This document shows positions 22,156-34,543 of a stretch of 64,000 nt of DNA, piece after piece. The stretch covers positions 4,588,001-4,652,000 of the forward strand of contig CP099850.1 in the NCBI GenBank assembly GCA_030062745.1, in the 5' to 3' direction. The notes below the pieces were generated by a model. That model searched no databases and was not told the origin of the DNA. It worked only from the letters and a program-made list of their open reading frames with translations. The position numbers were made by a program, and so were the translations under genes. Source of the DNA: Capitulum mitella (taxonomy: Eukaryota; Arthropoda; Thecostraca; Pollicipedomorpha; Pollicipedidae). Positions within the stretch are counted from its first letter, which is position 1; the number at the start of each line of letters is the position of its first letter.

Positions 22156-25100
22156 GCCAAATAACAGAAGAGCATGTGCAGAAGTCGAGAACGAACGCCC
22201 TCCTCACAAGGAGACTAGTTATTCCTTGCTCGAACGACACGCTCTCGACACCAGGGTACCGGGGTTCACTAGTTTGACTATCTGAGGCCCGTTTCGACCG
22301 GTGCTGCGGGTTGAGAATGGCCAGTGGACATCTGTCACGCTCTCAGCAGGGGCGCTATGCGGGCTGCCTCTCGTGTCACCTGCAGACGTTTTCAAATGGC
22401 TCCCGGACTTGCTCAAATTAATTCCTTCTTAAGGCAAAACTATCCTTGACCTTTCACGTCTCACATCACGGCGATTTGCCCTTGTAAATGTCGGCTAACC
22501 AGGGCAAGTAACGGACGCCCTCGGTAAAAGGTATGATTTACGCAGACCATTTCCGGCAGGCCGGAAACTGTGGGAAAAGCATCGCTTTCACTCTGCATAG
22601 TTCTGGCACAGGTTCTTTTCCGCTCTGTATGGGCGATGCAGTGGTATTTTCCCCTGGCCTCTGCCCGGGCCCGTCCAAGACCCTTGGTCCGTTGTCCGTC
22701 CCCACGGGCGGAGAACGACGGTCCCTCGCGCGGGAATTCCGCTGCCGGTCTGTGACCTGAATCCCACACAAAACAGACAGCGCAATGAAAAGATTTCCTC
22801 ACAATTTGAACACGAAACAGACGATTCATCACCGCCTCCCCTTTCCACTCCGCTTGGCAGCGGCAAAACAGAGTCGGTCGCAGTATCAGCCGCGGCGGCG
22901 TGCACTTCTCGGCGCCGCTGAACGGACGAACCCGCCGACCCGTCCGCCGGCCTGGGCGGCGGCTGGTAACGACAAAACCGCGTGCAAGCGACAGCGCCGC
23001 GGCCGACGCCGCGCGAAATTCCACGATCACGTTGCGGATGCAGAAGTCAGTGACGAGCTCGGAGCTATGTCCTGTGAATGCCGCGGACCGGATCCCGTGC
23101 GTTGGGAAGGTCTCTAGTGGCAAAACGAGCGTGACGTGCGTGACGCAACACGCGTCATCACACAAGGAGCGCCACACGGCGTGAACACGTGCCAATGTAG
23201 TCTACTGCACGTGTCTACTGCAGCCTTTCTGGTGTTCTGGGCCCGGAGCGCTGCACAGCCCGCGTATCTGTGCAGAATAAACGCCGGCTCATCTGCACCG
23301 TCACGCCGCCTCGACGCGGGCTTTGTGGTCGCGTCTCAGCTGTCACAGGCGCGGCGCCAGGGCGGCAACGGGGGGCGACCTACGGTTTCGTCGATCTAGG
23401 ATTTCGCCAAAAATCAACTTCGCGACGGATTTCCGAGTTCAGGGGACTCGATGCTAATGCTTTCCCTCACCAGGACCACCATCTCTTTCGCAGCACCCTG
23501 GATCTGTGCCTGCCTGATCGCAAACACGCCACGGATATTTTCTGGCATTGGTTATGTATAGCATCCAGGAGCATCCTACCCGATACGGGTGGTGGCACGG
23601 CCCGGGCACCCTCGGATGCATCTATCCCACAGTGGGATGGGTCGGTGTGATTCAGTTCATTTCGGCTTCAGTCGGTTGCATCTGGCATATGGGCTATGTG
23701 GAGTGTTCAAAAACCGTCGAAAATACTTGACCTCCCACCTGTCTCCGCACATTTAGGACACCGACACGTGTTTCAAGACAGAGTATTAACCTCGGGCACA
23801 TTCCCCTACGCTCGAAACCATATTCGGCCGTTTCATCCGAAACAGCTCAGCCACTTCCAGACGAAATCGGATACGCATCTCAGCCTGGGCCGGCGTGGAA
23901 CTGACATTTCGTGCGTTTGAATGCTGGGAACTGCGTCGCCTGTGCATGGCCAGGTCTCATGATAAATGCGGAAACCGGCTTCGACCCGATGTCAAATGCA
24001 CGTTTGCAGCTTTACGAAAATCCGAGAATTCCACGGCGCCTCAAGGATGACGACATACAAGCCGGTGCAGTGTCCCAGGGTACCACATGGTTGTCAGTAA
24101 CCACAGCAACACATACCGATACCCTACTAAAACCATGACATGCCAAACCCCAAACTCCACCAGCCAGTCAGACAGGTAATGGAGGTATTCAGAAAACGGC
24201 GTATCAGCTTCCAGCGGTGGTTTTACCTTCGTCTCGACAACACGGTTAAGTCAGCCCACAGATGATTCGAAAGGCCAAAACAAGGCTGGAAAACCTTTCG
24301 AATGAACGTTTGAACCATTAACCGAAATCCGACTCAGCCTTACTGAAATGCATGCCTTTCCCAAGCACCGGCAGACCCCTGATCAGAGAAATGGCTGATA
24401 TGCACCCCAGCTTTCGTCTATCGGCAGTTTGCCCGGCCCAGGACCTGTCCCAGCGGCACTCCGGCGCACATGCGCACGGCGGCCGCTTAACCCCAATCCG
24501 CCGGCAATCCACTCCAACGGTCCGAGCTTTCTCTGCAGCACTCCAACAACACTTCCGCGAACGCACCGCACCGTCACTCACCGTTGGTCCAGCACGCTGG
24601 CCGTCAGTTCGCAGCGCCGGTCCCGCCCGCTGCAACGGGCACGCTGCTGCGCGCAGAAACAACGTGACGTGTGCAGCGCAGGCACCTCCGATAGCGTACA
24701 CCAGCCGGCCACTCGACTAATCAAACACGCATATCGGGACGCCGGCAATCGATGACGTCACCAGCCGGGTGTGCGTGGACCGGTCGGGACACGCACGCGG
24801 CCCGGGCTCTACGTCGGAATGTGCGCGCGCGCGCGGCGCTGCACGCTCGGCCGGCTGGAAGGAGAGGTGAAGATCGAGAGTCCGCTGCGAACGCCGAGCG
24901 GCGCCAGCACCGCCGACTGGCGCTGCTGCCGGCCGCGCGGGCTCGGATTGTCGAGAGTCGCCCGGCGCAGACCCGCGTGGTATACGACAGCGAAACGTGC
25001 CCACTACCCTGGACGGGAACCGAACGCCCACTGGCGTGCTGGCGTCCTCGCCGTCGAATTTGTCCTGGGATGTAGGACTTTTGCGTGGTCTTGCGGAGGT

Positions 25101-26261
25101 TCACCCCAGGGCCTCGTTGTTTTCAGGCCTCGATGCATGTGATGGTGCAACACCAGAGCCAGCGAGCAATTTCACTGAAGTCACGCGGCCCAAACCAACC
25201 ATATACCATCAACCTGCAGATACGAGATGACGTTGAACGCTATGGCTGTCTATCAACTAGTGGCGGATCCAGGGACAGGGAAACAGAACGCCGCAAACAG
25301 AAGTCATGCCCTTCCGATTTGTCAAGAGAGCCGTGCAGAAAAGAATCAGAAGATGCTATGGTGCCGTATGACGAGCGACTCTTGTTTCGTTCCTTTCAAA
25401 ATTTGGGACTAGTTTTCCACAGTTAAGCACATTGCATTTTTGCATTCCACAACACAAAAGGGTTGTGTATTATCAGCTGAACATGATGCTATATTACGTT
25501 ATACAGTATTATCAGAATGAAATACATTGTCAACGTATTTCGGCATTTCGCATCGCGTTGTAAGTGTAAATTTAAACGCCAAACGCATTTATGGTATTCT
25601 TCATTATCATTGATGATAATGACACAGCTCAACACCAGCCGTAGAAAGATAAGTCAAGAGCAAAAACATTACTTTCGCCCTAGTTATGTAGACAAGAGCT
25701 TGTTTGCGCAATGCAAATGCAAATGCAAACAGTTTTGTGAATTGAGAGGCGTCTTCTAGTGAAAAAATCACAATTCGGTGCCCAGTGTTTGCGAAGCTAT
25801 TAGCCTCCGGAAAACGTAATCGCCGGACTGGGCCGTGCCAGTCGCTCAATTTTCTGCTAATTGGAATAATACTCGGCCGACGGTCTAGCGCGCTGTTGAA
25901 TAAAAATGTTGCTATTTAACAGATACAATCAAGTACTTTTTAGCACAAACAGAAGTGCCTCTTGCATCGCACACTTCCATGTATATGTGTACGCACCCCT
26001 CGAATCCATCTCCCTCAGGTTTTGTCTTTCTATCCTGTCGAGAGTTATTCCTTGCACTCAGTCTTTTGAAATTATGCATTCAGAGGGCAGAAAATGATGT
26101 GCTTATGGCTTGGGCTTGCCAAGTACTACGCGAGGGGTTAATATAAGTCTGAAAGCTCCAAATAGGTCGGAAAGACGTAAGCAAAACGAAGCGGCACTCG
26201 GTTTCGCCGCTCGAAAGCAGCAAGCAGGCCAATCAGTCAGGGCCTCCTCTAACATGTCAAC
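22156..26261. other. Mixed stretch with two CpG-rich patches
   Basis: GC-rich patches lie at about 22850-23110 and 24430-25050, with overlapping short frames on both strands and no recognised domain. The minus frame 22461-23195 (244 codons) spans the first patch and has no family motif I can name. From 25100 to 26260 the DNA is AT-leaning and shows nothing recognisable. Confidence 0.4.
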
Positions 26262-26289
26262 TGGGGAGGGGCAAGCCCCTCTCCCCAGT
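26262..26289. repeat. Short hairpin CTGGGGAGGGG/CCCCTCTCCCCAG
   Basis: Two nearly complementary arms separated by a few bases, with a one- or two-base bulge. It sits just outside the family C MITE and may be a degraded insertion end. Confidence 0.6.
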
Positions 26290-26304
26290 CAAGTCCCTAG
26301 CCCC

Positions 26305-26674
26305 CAGTGAGGGCAAAATCGTGTCTCTGTAGGCCAGAGAAGTAACCTCCCCCAAATGTGGGTTCCTTAGCAGATTTAGCCAGTATACAAGTTTTTTATC
26401 ATTATTTATCAAATTAAAAATTGCTTTTATCCCCATATATACGGGTATAGATATAGGCAGAGGATAGGATTATAGATAGATATATCGCTTCAGACTTTAT
26501 TCTTTATCTCCCGCCCATCTCTTATGTATTTCAGCAGTTGTTTTCGTTATTATTACGTATTTCCCTTCAAAACCAGCAGACAATATTGGGTGGGCCCAAA
26601 CCAACATTGGGTGGGCCCAGATCAACAATGGGCAAGCCAGGGCCGTCTCTAAAGAACGCAAATGGACACCCCTG
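26305..26674 (+). mobile_element. MITE family C copy (full length)
   Basis: It begins CAGTGAGGGCAAAATCG and ends GGACACCCCTG, which are inverted CAG-type termini. It aligns along its length with the reverse complement of 34274-34727: CCCCCAAATGTGGGTTCC near the start, CGCTTCAGACTTTATTCTTT in the middle, CTTCAAAACCAGCAGACAAT, then GGGCCCAGATCAACAATGGG near the end. CAG ends suggest a hAT-type element. The 8 bp flanks do not match clearly here. It has no coding capacity. Confidence 0.65.
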
Positions 26675-26953
26675 GCTAAGACACATTCTGAGCCTTCTGT
26701 TCTTTGACAAAGATAAAAGTTTTTATATCAAGTTACGCAGCTGGAGAACTAGAAAGTGTTCTGGATACGTATAAGTTCTTCCTTTATAATTTGGCGGCAC
26801 AAAATGCTGTCATTACCAGCGCACAAAAAATATAACTGCTTCTCCGCATTTAACACTACGAATCCCATCACACAACTGACTGACACGCGATGAGACACAA
26901 GATTTGACTCAAGACACGCACGCGTGAACCGACGAGGCTGTGCGTCCTTACTC

Positions 26954-27105
26954 CACGGGCGGCGGATCACGGGGGCAGGGGGAGGGCAGCAGCCCCCGTC
27001 TCCTGTCGAAATTTAACATTAACCTTATGGTGTTGCTTGGAAAGAAACGAATTAGAAAATGGGCTTCCCCCCCCCTCCATCTCTGGAAAGGGTCCGCCGC
27101 CACTG
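26954..27105 (+). mobile_element. MITE family A, best-preserved copy
   Basis: 152 bp. It begins CACGGGCGGCGGATC and ends GGTCCGCCGCCACTG, whose reverse complement CAGTGGCGGCGGACC matches the start at 12 of 15 positions. Flanking octamers CCTTACTC (26946-26953) and CCTTACAG (27106-27113) agree at 6 of 8. CA...TG ends with an 8 bp duplication are typical of hAT-superfamily elements. The core carries TTTAACATTAACCTTATGG and GGAAAGAAACGAATTAG, shared with the copies at 21.4, 31.3 and 35.9 kb. Non-autonomous. Confidence 0.75.
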
Positions 27106-29540
27106 CCTTACAGACAAGAAACAAACACATGGACCACATTTGTCTTATGCATTGTGACTGTCAACTGGCGTTGTTTTTGGCAGGGTCCACGTGGGTCTAC
27201 GTGACGATAAGGTGATGAATATCTGAAGTTTTTTCAAGAGAAGGGCGTATGTGGCATTTTGCGTGACAGACACATATGTACTTTCCAAGCGTTGCGGATC
27301 TTGTCAAATAGCAGAACTGAGATTGGCTGAACAAGAAGCTCAGATAATCAATGTGGTCCGAACATATGGAAAGTAGCGGGAGTCATAGGCATTGTCTTAC
27401 ACCTCAAAACATCCTCACACCACCATCACACAGTGAAATTTGCTATTTTTCCATAAATATTGCCTTATTGTGAAATGACATGGCCCGCAAACAAATGTCA
27501 GCCTTCTCACATGCACCATTATAATTCGTGTTCACTATTGATAGGCTGTTGCTGAAGAAACTGTTTTTTCACCATATGGAAAGAAATGGGTTCATCTGAA
27601 GTGTTTCAAAGACAGATAATGGGTTTTTTCTTGGGAAACAATAATCCAGTTTTGGGTATGTTTAAGTCTGATGGGATGAGTTAGCCCATCCCTCGTCAGT
27701 TTTCCCTAGAGGCCCTGCGATCAACGCTGTAATTCCCATAAGGATAGATGTACATAAGTAAACCAATGTAATTTCTGGTAAGCAGACCGGTAGCTTCCGT
27801 TGCGTCTGCAGCGAAACTGGACGCCAAAATGCCCCGCACCCAATTACTTTGAGGGATGCTCGCTTTTTGGTTCGGCATATTTTGGAGAGACCAAATTTGG
27901 GACATTCTCAGTTAATCCGTGAGTGCTCGTGCGCTATATTCGTGCTTGTACACAGCAGAGAGACCATTAACCAAAGGCGAACGTATGCCTGACAGATACC
28001 TGAGTTATGTGAGGTGCGTGACCCGTAACGTGGAACAGTGCAGCAGAACTGCATTTCTGCCAAAACATGCGGCCCTGGGAATCAAGCGACCAATGCAAGC
28101 GCGGCATCGTCATGAAACTGGGTGCCGTCAGTTCAAAGCGTGGTAAATGAAAAATGATCGATCATTCACGCATTGCTGCGCCTGTGCGGTGTAAGAGCGC
28201 GCTGCTTTATGAACTCAGTGGTCAGGCATGCTTTTACAGGCATGCCAGTGCCCCACGATTTGAGCCGGCGACGCACGGAACAAAGGCTGTACGAACACAG
28301 ACCCTCCTTCTGTTTCGTCCTATGACGTGGCAAGGACCCAGTGAAGGGTGTGGTGAGGCAGATTTCTTTAAATTCCGGACATATCACGAGGCGGCGGCAG
28401 GGATGCCCTGTCTTCTGACAAGGGAGGCCTGATGATCTGACCAATGTGCTTATCCCCTGGAACGTGGCGTCTTCTTGTGACGTTGCATCAAAATGGTGCG
28501 TCGATGAGATGTGTGTAGCGTCGTTTCCTTCCGTCTCGAAACCGCATGTCGGGTGGGACTGTATCGGTGCCCTCACCGATGCAAGAATAAGAAAATCCAG
28601 CAGAGGATGTCCATTACTTTCTCTTCGTAGACCTCTATGTCAACGTTCTGTTCATTCTCAATGAGTGCTGAAACATGAGTTGTGGCCAGTGGGGAAGGGC
28701 AATCGCTCCTTTTGTTTTGCGCGCCTGGATTATTAACCGGCCTCGACAGCGTGGAGCAGAATGAACGGCCCAAAAGATCAATGATTCACGGAATGGTCGA
28801 CGGGTTCGTAGTACCTCCAGACTCATATATGTCCAAAAGTCACGATGCACAAAGTGCCCGGCATGCTGATGCACCACCATTGCGTAGAATTAAAAATTAT
28901 CCCGTACGATCGAGGTTAAAGCAGGAGCGGATTCTAACCGTCATTTCCGGATGCGTAAACCGCTTTGGAGAGAACAAAAGAAATGGAGATCAAAAACGTT
29001 TTAGTACGACATCTGTACGCCGAAAACTGTGTGTTTACAAATTTGGCGTCAGTCCATCCTCTTTTGCTGTAAAAGCGGCCAACTACCAAACTGGCTAACT
29101 TTACAAGTCGTTCATCTTCCTTCGTCATCTTGGAGAGGCACCTCCACACAGTTCGGCTTGGCTACACATTTTTATGAGAACCGGACCAATCTGCATGTCA
29201 TATCAGGACGATGGCAGTCCTCATTTTCGCCATGTGCTCGCGCGAAATCGGAAGCTGCAGTCGTCCCAGCCTGACCGCTGAGGAAGCTCGGCAGCCTCCG
29301 ACCCCGGCGCTTGCCTCGCGGCGGTCGGTGCCTGAGCTGGTCGCGTGGAGGGAGGTGTCGAGCGCGCAGTCGACCGACCATTTCCGCGAACGGCTGGGCG
29401 AGCGGTGACGCGCGGCGCTCACGCCAGCGTCGCCGGCGACGATTGGCGGCATCGATTGCGAGACGCGTCCGACGACCGACGGAGAGCCGGCCGGACCTGA
29501 GCGCGGCCGGGCGGCAGGTGATGGCCGAGATCGCGGCGGA
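27106..29540. other. Unique DNA, CpG-rich at right end
   Basis: Average to AT-rich DNA with frames up to 138 codons (28682-29098 plus, 28166-28576 minus). No motif is recognised in them. From about 29260 the sequence turns CpG-rich and leads into the minisatellite. Confidence 0.4.
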
Positions 29541-29828
29541 CTGTCCCGGGGGTGGCGAGCGGAGGTCAGGTGGGAGGTGACTGTCCGGGACGGTGAACAG
29601 AGGTCAGGTGGGAGGTGACTGTCCGGGACGGTGAACAGAGGTCAGGTGGGAGGTGACTGTCCGGGACGGTGAACAGAGGTCAGGTGGGAGGTGACTGTCT
29701 CAGGGGTGGTGAACAGAGGTCAGGTGGGAGGTGACTGTCCCGGGGGTGGCTAGCACAGGTCAGGTGGGAGGTGACTGTCCCGGGGGTGGTGACTGTTGGT
29801 CAGGAGGGGTGAATGTCCCGAAGGTGAC
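29541..29828. repeat. 38 bp minisatellite, about 7 units
   Basis: The unit is GAGGTCAGGTGGGAGGTGAC followed by TGTCCGGGACGGTGAACA. Successive CTGTCCGGGA words at 29581 and 29619 give a 38 bp step. Three central units are almost identical. Outer units vary (CCCGGGGGTGGC in place of CCGGGACGGTGA). A 38 bp step is not a multiple of three, so the array is non-coding. Confidence 0.92.
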
Positions 29829-29879
29829 GACTTCAGACCGGATGACGCGGGAATCGCAATAGTGCTGGTGTCAGAAGCA

Positions 29880-29996
29880 CAGGCGCAACCAGGGGGGTGG
29901 CCGGTTCCCCCTTCGGCCCGCATTTTTGTGAAAACCATTGCACGTTGCTCTAAGCTCAGCCCCCCCCCCCTTAAGAAAATCCTGGCCGCGCACTTG
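29880..29996. mobile_element. Short CAG-ended MITE remnant
   Basis: It begins CAGGCGCAACCAGGGG and ends AAAATCCTGGCCGCGCACTTG. The reverse complement of the end, CAAGTGCGCGGCCAGG, is a plausible inverted partner of the start. The interior has a C-run (29961-29970). Flanking octamers do not match, so the boundaries are approximate. Confidence 0.45.
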
Positions 29997-31029
29997 GTCA
30001 TGACGGAGATGCACCAGACCATCTGGACGAGGAATGCAGGCTATTTCCTTTTTCCACCTCCGCCGCCAACATACGTCCGTGATCAGAAGGCGATTGCACA
30101 CTTGTAAGCCTGACGTCTCCGCTAGGAGTCCGCACGCTGGCGAGCCTCGGCGAAACGTCGAAAGCCGTCGGCTGGTCCTCTGCGCCGTCTGGGATCAGCG
30201 AGCGAGCGATCTGCGTCGACGTCGTTACTGGGGTAAGGACATCTGAGCCGCGAATAAGTCCCGCGGTAATGCTGAGTGGCAGTGCGTCCGTTTCATCAGA
30301 CAGCTTAGTTCAAACAGAAAAGCAGTTTTGCGCCGGGTGGTCGTGTCATGGGTCCGCAGTGATCGATAAGGATTTATTCGAACCCATCCATAGCAGCAGC
30401 TCCATTGTTTTCTCGTCACATTCGTTCCACTGATCAACTGGTCTTATTTCAGTTCTGTACCTCCAGCCTCTTCTTGACTCACCCAGTAAAATTACAAATG
30501 AACAAAATATTGACCCCGTTCGAGGGCCTCGTTCGCGGGTTACCAACATGTCACAACAATGCTGGTCGGTTGGTTCTTGAACGCCTTCGTCAATCATTGT
30601 GCTGCTGAGACAAATGAGACGTTGCCTGCGATGGGAGCACGATCTATGCAAATCGGTGAGCGGACTGCAAGGTTATCAGAGTCGATTGTTTACAATTCCC
30701 GTGGAGGCCACCGTCATGCTTACCAGAGCTTTCCTCGGCGCCCGGCAAGGTAACTGCGAAGTAACTTGGTGTGCCTGTCGAGGTAACCGGGTCACCGGTT
30801 AGTCCCACATCACAGGTTAGTTTATGGACGCCTTTTGACAGGACGTGCCAGCCAAGGTAACCAGGTGTGCCCGTGGTTCAGTTCGTTAACATGGCTTCAT
30901 GATGATAACATGGTGATTTTCCCCGTAAACGCACGTGTTGAATTCAAAAGACAGTGGTGCTGCCAATACAGTGTCAGACAAGTCTCCAGCTGAGCCGTGA
31001 CTGAGAGCGCTAAGACACGTCTCTGTTGT
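29997..31029. other. Unique DNA, no gene seen
   Basis: Average composition. A few GGTAACC-type words recur near 30750-30870 without forming an array. Confidence 0.45.
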
Positions 31030-31640
31030 GCACGCGGGCGCTGAGCGGCGCCGACAGCTGCGTGGGCCGGCAGGTGCGCTGGCGCTGCTGAGCGTTTCCC
31101 GCGCCTCGCCAGCTGACACCGACACCGGCGGGTCAGCGGCGGGCAGGGGAGGGGAGGAGAACAGCCGGCCGGCCTGCCCGACGGAAAACGACAGCAGTTT
31201 CGGCAACGGGCGCCGGACAGGCGCTCTGCGGTCATGTTGCTGGCGTGCTCCGACCGGCGGTTGGCTTCAGGATCAGTGTTGGGTCGCGTAGCTGGAGATC
31301 CTGGGGGACTGAGGTCTAGGACCCTTCCTCTAACACTTCAGATTTTAACATAAGACCTACGGGAATGGCTGGAAAGAAGCGGTCTGAGATCCTTTTCAAC
31401 CCCCCCCCCCTCCCGAATAATTGTCGGAGGTCGCCACGTTGTACACCATGTTTATCTCGGCGTTTCGGAGGGTCGCTCCCAGGTCTCGGAGGCGGCCGTC
31501 CGGCGCCGTCCGTCCGTCTGCGCCGCCGCGTTCAAACCCGGCGCGAGGCGCGACAAGGCGCCTTGTCGGCGTTGGAGGCACGCCTCCCAGCGCGGTACCG
31601 CACCTGCCTGCCCTGGGGCGGTACTCGGGCCGCCGAGTAA
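31030..31640. promoter_or_regulatory. CpG-rich patches flanking a MITE
   Basis: GC-rich, CpG-dense DNA at about 31030-31260 and 31450-31640, split by the family A copy. Frames on both strands lack recognised domains. A promoter role is possible but unsupported by any motif. Confidence 0.3.
31291..31440 (+). mobile_element. MITE family A copy (degraded)
   Basis: Carries TTTTAACATAAGACCTACGG and TGGCTGGAAAGAAGCGG, then a C-run and GTCGGAGGTCGCC near its end, in the same order as the 26.95 kb copy. The termini are too degraded to call a target duplication. Confidence 0.5.
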
Positions 31641-32330
31641 ATCTGACGGTAGTCTGGAGTGGGGGGGGGGAATATGGGCCACGCCGCGGCTGGCGGCTGG
31701 ACGGCAGCGAAGAGCGAGGGGGAGACGGACCACTTGTCAGCGTGCAGGGTTATCCCCGGCACGGATTCAGCGGGCAGGGCACGAGATGCTCTTTGGTTAA
31801 GTAAGTACACGCTGCAAATGGTCGGCTGGACGATGATCGGTGGGCTGGTTAACATAACGTCGTGCCCAGGGGCGTAGCTGGGGGGGGGAGGGGGCGAAGA
31901 AAGTGGTCGTCCCTCTCCTTTCGATTAGCTTCTAGGGTTTTCAAATATGGCCATTGAGGCCAAGGATGGGTCTCCATGATGATACGGGAGGCCCATATGA
32001 GGTCCACTGAGGCCATAGAAGGCTCCCTTGATGCTGCAGGAGGCCCCCTTTCGGAAGATCTGCCCCCTTCTCTTCGACGATTCTTGGCTACGTGCTGGTA
32101 ACGTGCCTTTCGTGGATCGACGCTTGTGTGCAGTCCAACCGTTGTCCAGTAAAACGCATGTCAAAATCACCGCCTGTCTACCGCAAACACCATGTCAGCT
32201 AGCTGGCAATTACTCATCGTCGGATGGAGGGGGGAGGACGCAGGTAATTCTCTGGTCATTGTACAAAATTAAAGAAATGTAGGGCTGTCTCCCGGGCTCC
32301 ACTGTGTACTCAGCACAACTGTAGGGCTCC
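31641..32330. other. Unique DNA with one lone transposon-like end
   Basis: A CAGGGGCGTAGCTGGGG terminus-like word lies near 31869 with a G-run behind it. It has no obvious partner and may be a truncated MITE. Nothing else was recognised. Confidence 0.4.
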
Positions 32331-32462
32331 AAGGCACGCAGCCAAGGGGTCATGGGGTCATGCCCCCTGAGCCAAGCGGTCTGCTCTAGATATTTAGCGA
32401 TTTTGTAGGAATACGGAGTATATATATATATATGTATATGATCACTATTCCGTATTTCTCTT

Positions 32463-32506
<44 letters not shown>

Positions 32507-32660
32507 GCAAAAGAAAACTTTATGTTTTTTCTGTGCGTTAAATATGAGGCCAATTACATAAAATTGCCGCTTTTTCCAGTAAATTTCGACATATGCCAGT
32601 GGTATATGACAAAATTTGACATTTGCCCTCCCCACGAGCAAAATCCTGGCTACGCGCCCG
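32331..32660 (-). mobile_element. MITE family E copy with internal (TA)20
   Basis: It begins AAGGCACGCAGCC and ends TCCTGGCTACGCGCCCG. The last 150 bp align with the reverse complement of 37528-37660: CCGCTTTTTCCAGTAAATTT, GCCAGTGGTATATGACAAAA, CAAAATCCTGGCTACG. Flanking octamers AGGGCTCC (32323-32330) and AGGGTTCC (32661-32668) agree at 7 of 8. This supports an 8 bp target duplication and hAT-type insertion. Non-coding. Confidence 0.7.
32465..32504. repeat. (TA)20 microsatellite
   Basis: Twenty TA units inside the family E element. The sister copy at 37.5 kb lacks this tract, so it expanded after the copies separated. Confidence 0.95.
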
Positions 32661-34089
32661 AGGGTTCCACTTCCTCCCTTCCGATTTACGCCACTAAGCA
32701 TAGATATATATCGTTCATACCTATAGTTAAAACCACTTAGGTGAAATGTTGTGCAGCATCAGTACTTTGCGGTTCTCGCCGCGGCAGCGTACACGGAATA
32801 AAGCCGAAGATTTCCGAAAATTAGTTAGGTAGGGCATCTGACCGTGGTTTCAGATCATTTCTTCCCAGTCACTGCTAAAGGCACAGTGTTAAAATGTTCG
32901 AAAAGTGAAAGTCTGGACAAGAGCCGGAAGTTGGATTCGGAATGGTTTAAATATTCGGCGTAATATTTGGATTCTGTGATTGTCCGAATCTTGATGTGAA
33001 AATCAGAATGTCCCGTGAATATTCGATTGGCCATTTTTATCCCCTTATGTGCCGCATATTCGAATATCGATCGAGCACTTGAATATAGTTTTGTATTTCA
33101 CTGCAGACTCTCAAGACATATACGAGCCAAATCATGCATAAGCAAGCAGAATGCTAACTGAGGCATTACCTAGCGTTATTTGGCTTCTGTGCATGACGCT
33201 TGGCTGAAAGCAATGTTGAGAGTGAGACTGAGACTTGCTCTGCGCCCTCCCCACTCCGACACTGACCTGCACACATGGGTGGAGTTTTTGAAACGTGTCA
33301 GGTGGTGTTATTTCCAGATCCCTCTTCCAAATTACTACCGTATTTAGGCAGCTTCAGTTTCCAGTACCGGGGAGTGCGATTTTATGCAATACACTGAACG
33401 TTACAGTGATTCCGTGTGACCTATTTATTACACCTCGTCATCCTCCTCAACGAGTTGCATCATCGTAACCCTCGTTAGCCATCACACCCTGTCAGCAACG
33501 AAACGGGACAATCAACTTCAATTGGCTTCGTGCACAATATTCTTGATTTGATGACTGATGCAAGGCGCGGAGAACTTGTATTAACGGGTACGAAAGACAT
33601 CAGAGATGTCAATGCTGGTACGTGTTGAGCTCGGTCAGCAGGCCGATCTCAGGTGTCCGGAATTGGGCCCGGTATGAGCAGTAGACAGAATGGGAAAAGA
33701 GGAACATTTCGGTTACATTTAGCGCAAGGCCCACTACTGGACGCAGGGGGCTCGATACATCTCCCGGAGACGGCCGCCCAGTCCCAAAGCTTAGGACTAA
33801 TGCAGGACATCCAAAAGTGCCAAAGGAAATACTCAGTAGCAAACTGGATACATTTTTTCACAAGACACTTCGATACAACAAAAGGCCACATGTGCCTATC
33901 GGAGGTCACCGCTTATAATTCAGTGTCTCATACATACACATTTACGTATACCTTATGTTCAGACGCACATAGTAATACACCAACACCTACGATTAATATG
34001 CACCACCGCATGTAGCACAGCAACCAACATGTCACACTCTGTCCAAGCTAAACGGTGTGAAACTTAGTGATGTACTCCTAGTCTCTGCC
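32661..34089. other. Unique DNA; right end may be LINE 3' UTR
   Basis: No gene seen. The part next to 34090 lies downstream of the LINE coding remnant on the minus strand and could be its 3' untranslated region. The plus frame 33653-34015 (120 codons) has no recognised motif. Confidence 0.4.
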
Positions 34090-34255
34090 GTACTTATCTA
34101 AATTTCTCTTAAACGCTGTTAGGTGAACACTTTCTATGACATTCTCTGATAATTTGTTCCGCTAAGGTACGATTCTTTCACTGAAGAAACCTCGTCTTGC
34201 TAATGCATTATCCTTCGCTTTCTTCTGTTTAAATTTGTGCCTCCTTGTTCTCCCT
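34090..34255 (-). pseudogene. CR1-like LINE, C-terminal end of ORF2 (remnant)
   Basis: The minus strand reads RRTRRHKFKQKK, then ALARRGFFSERIV, P, a stop, RNKLSENVIES, HLTAFKRNLDKY. This order (TRRHKFK, FFSxRVVxxWNxLPxxVV, SLxxFKxxLDKY) is the well-known C-terminus of CR1/L2/jockey-type non-LTR retrotransposon reverse transcriptases. The family tryptophan is a stop codon (TAG) here, so it is dead. The preceding part of the same domain lies at 34728-34870, separated by an inserted MITE. Confidence 0.75.
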
Positions 34256-34273
34256 GGTCATGATATCCGAAGC

Positions 34274-34489
34274 CAGGGGTGTCGATTTAGACTCTTTTGA
34301 GAGGGCCCTGGCTCACCCAATGTTGATTTGGGCCCCCAGTGTCGGTTTGTCCCCCCCCCCCCGATATTTTCCGCCGGTTTTGAAGAGAAACGAGTAACAA
34401 TAAAGAAAAGAACGGCCGCAGTAAGTAAGAGTTGGGCGGAAAGTAAAGAATAACGTCTAAAGCGATGTATCTATGTGTCTTTCTATGTT

Positions 34490-34543
<54 letters not shown>

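Noticed and set aside
28682-29098. 138-codon plus frame
   Set aside because: Opposite-strand frames overlap it and no family pattern was seen. It is kept only as part of an unannotated stretch.
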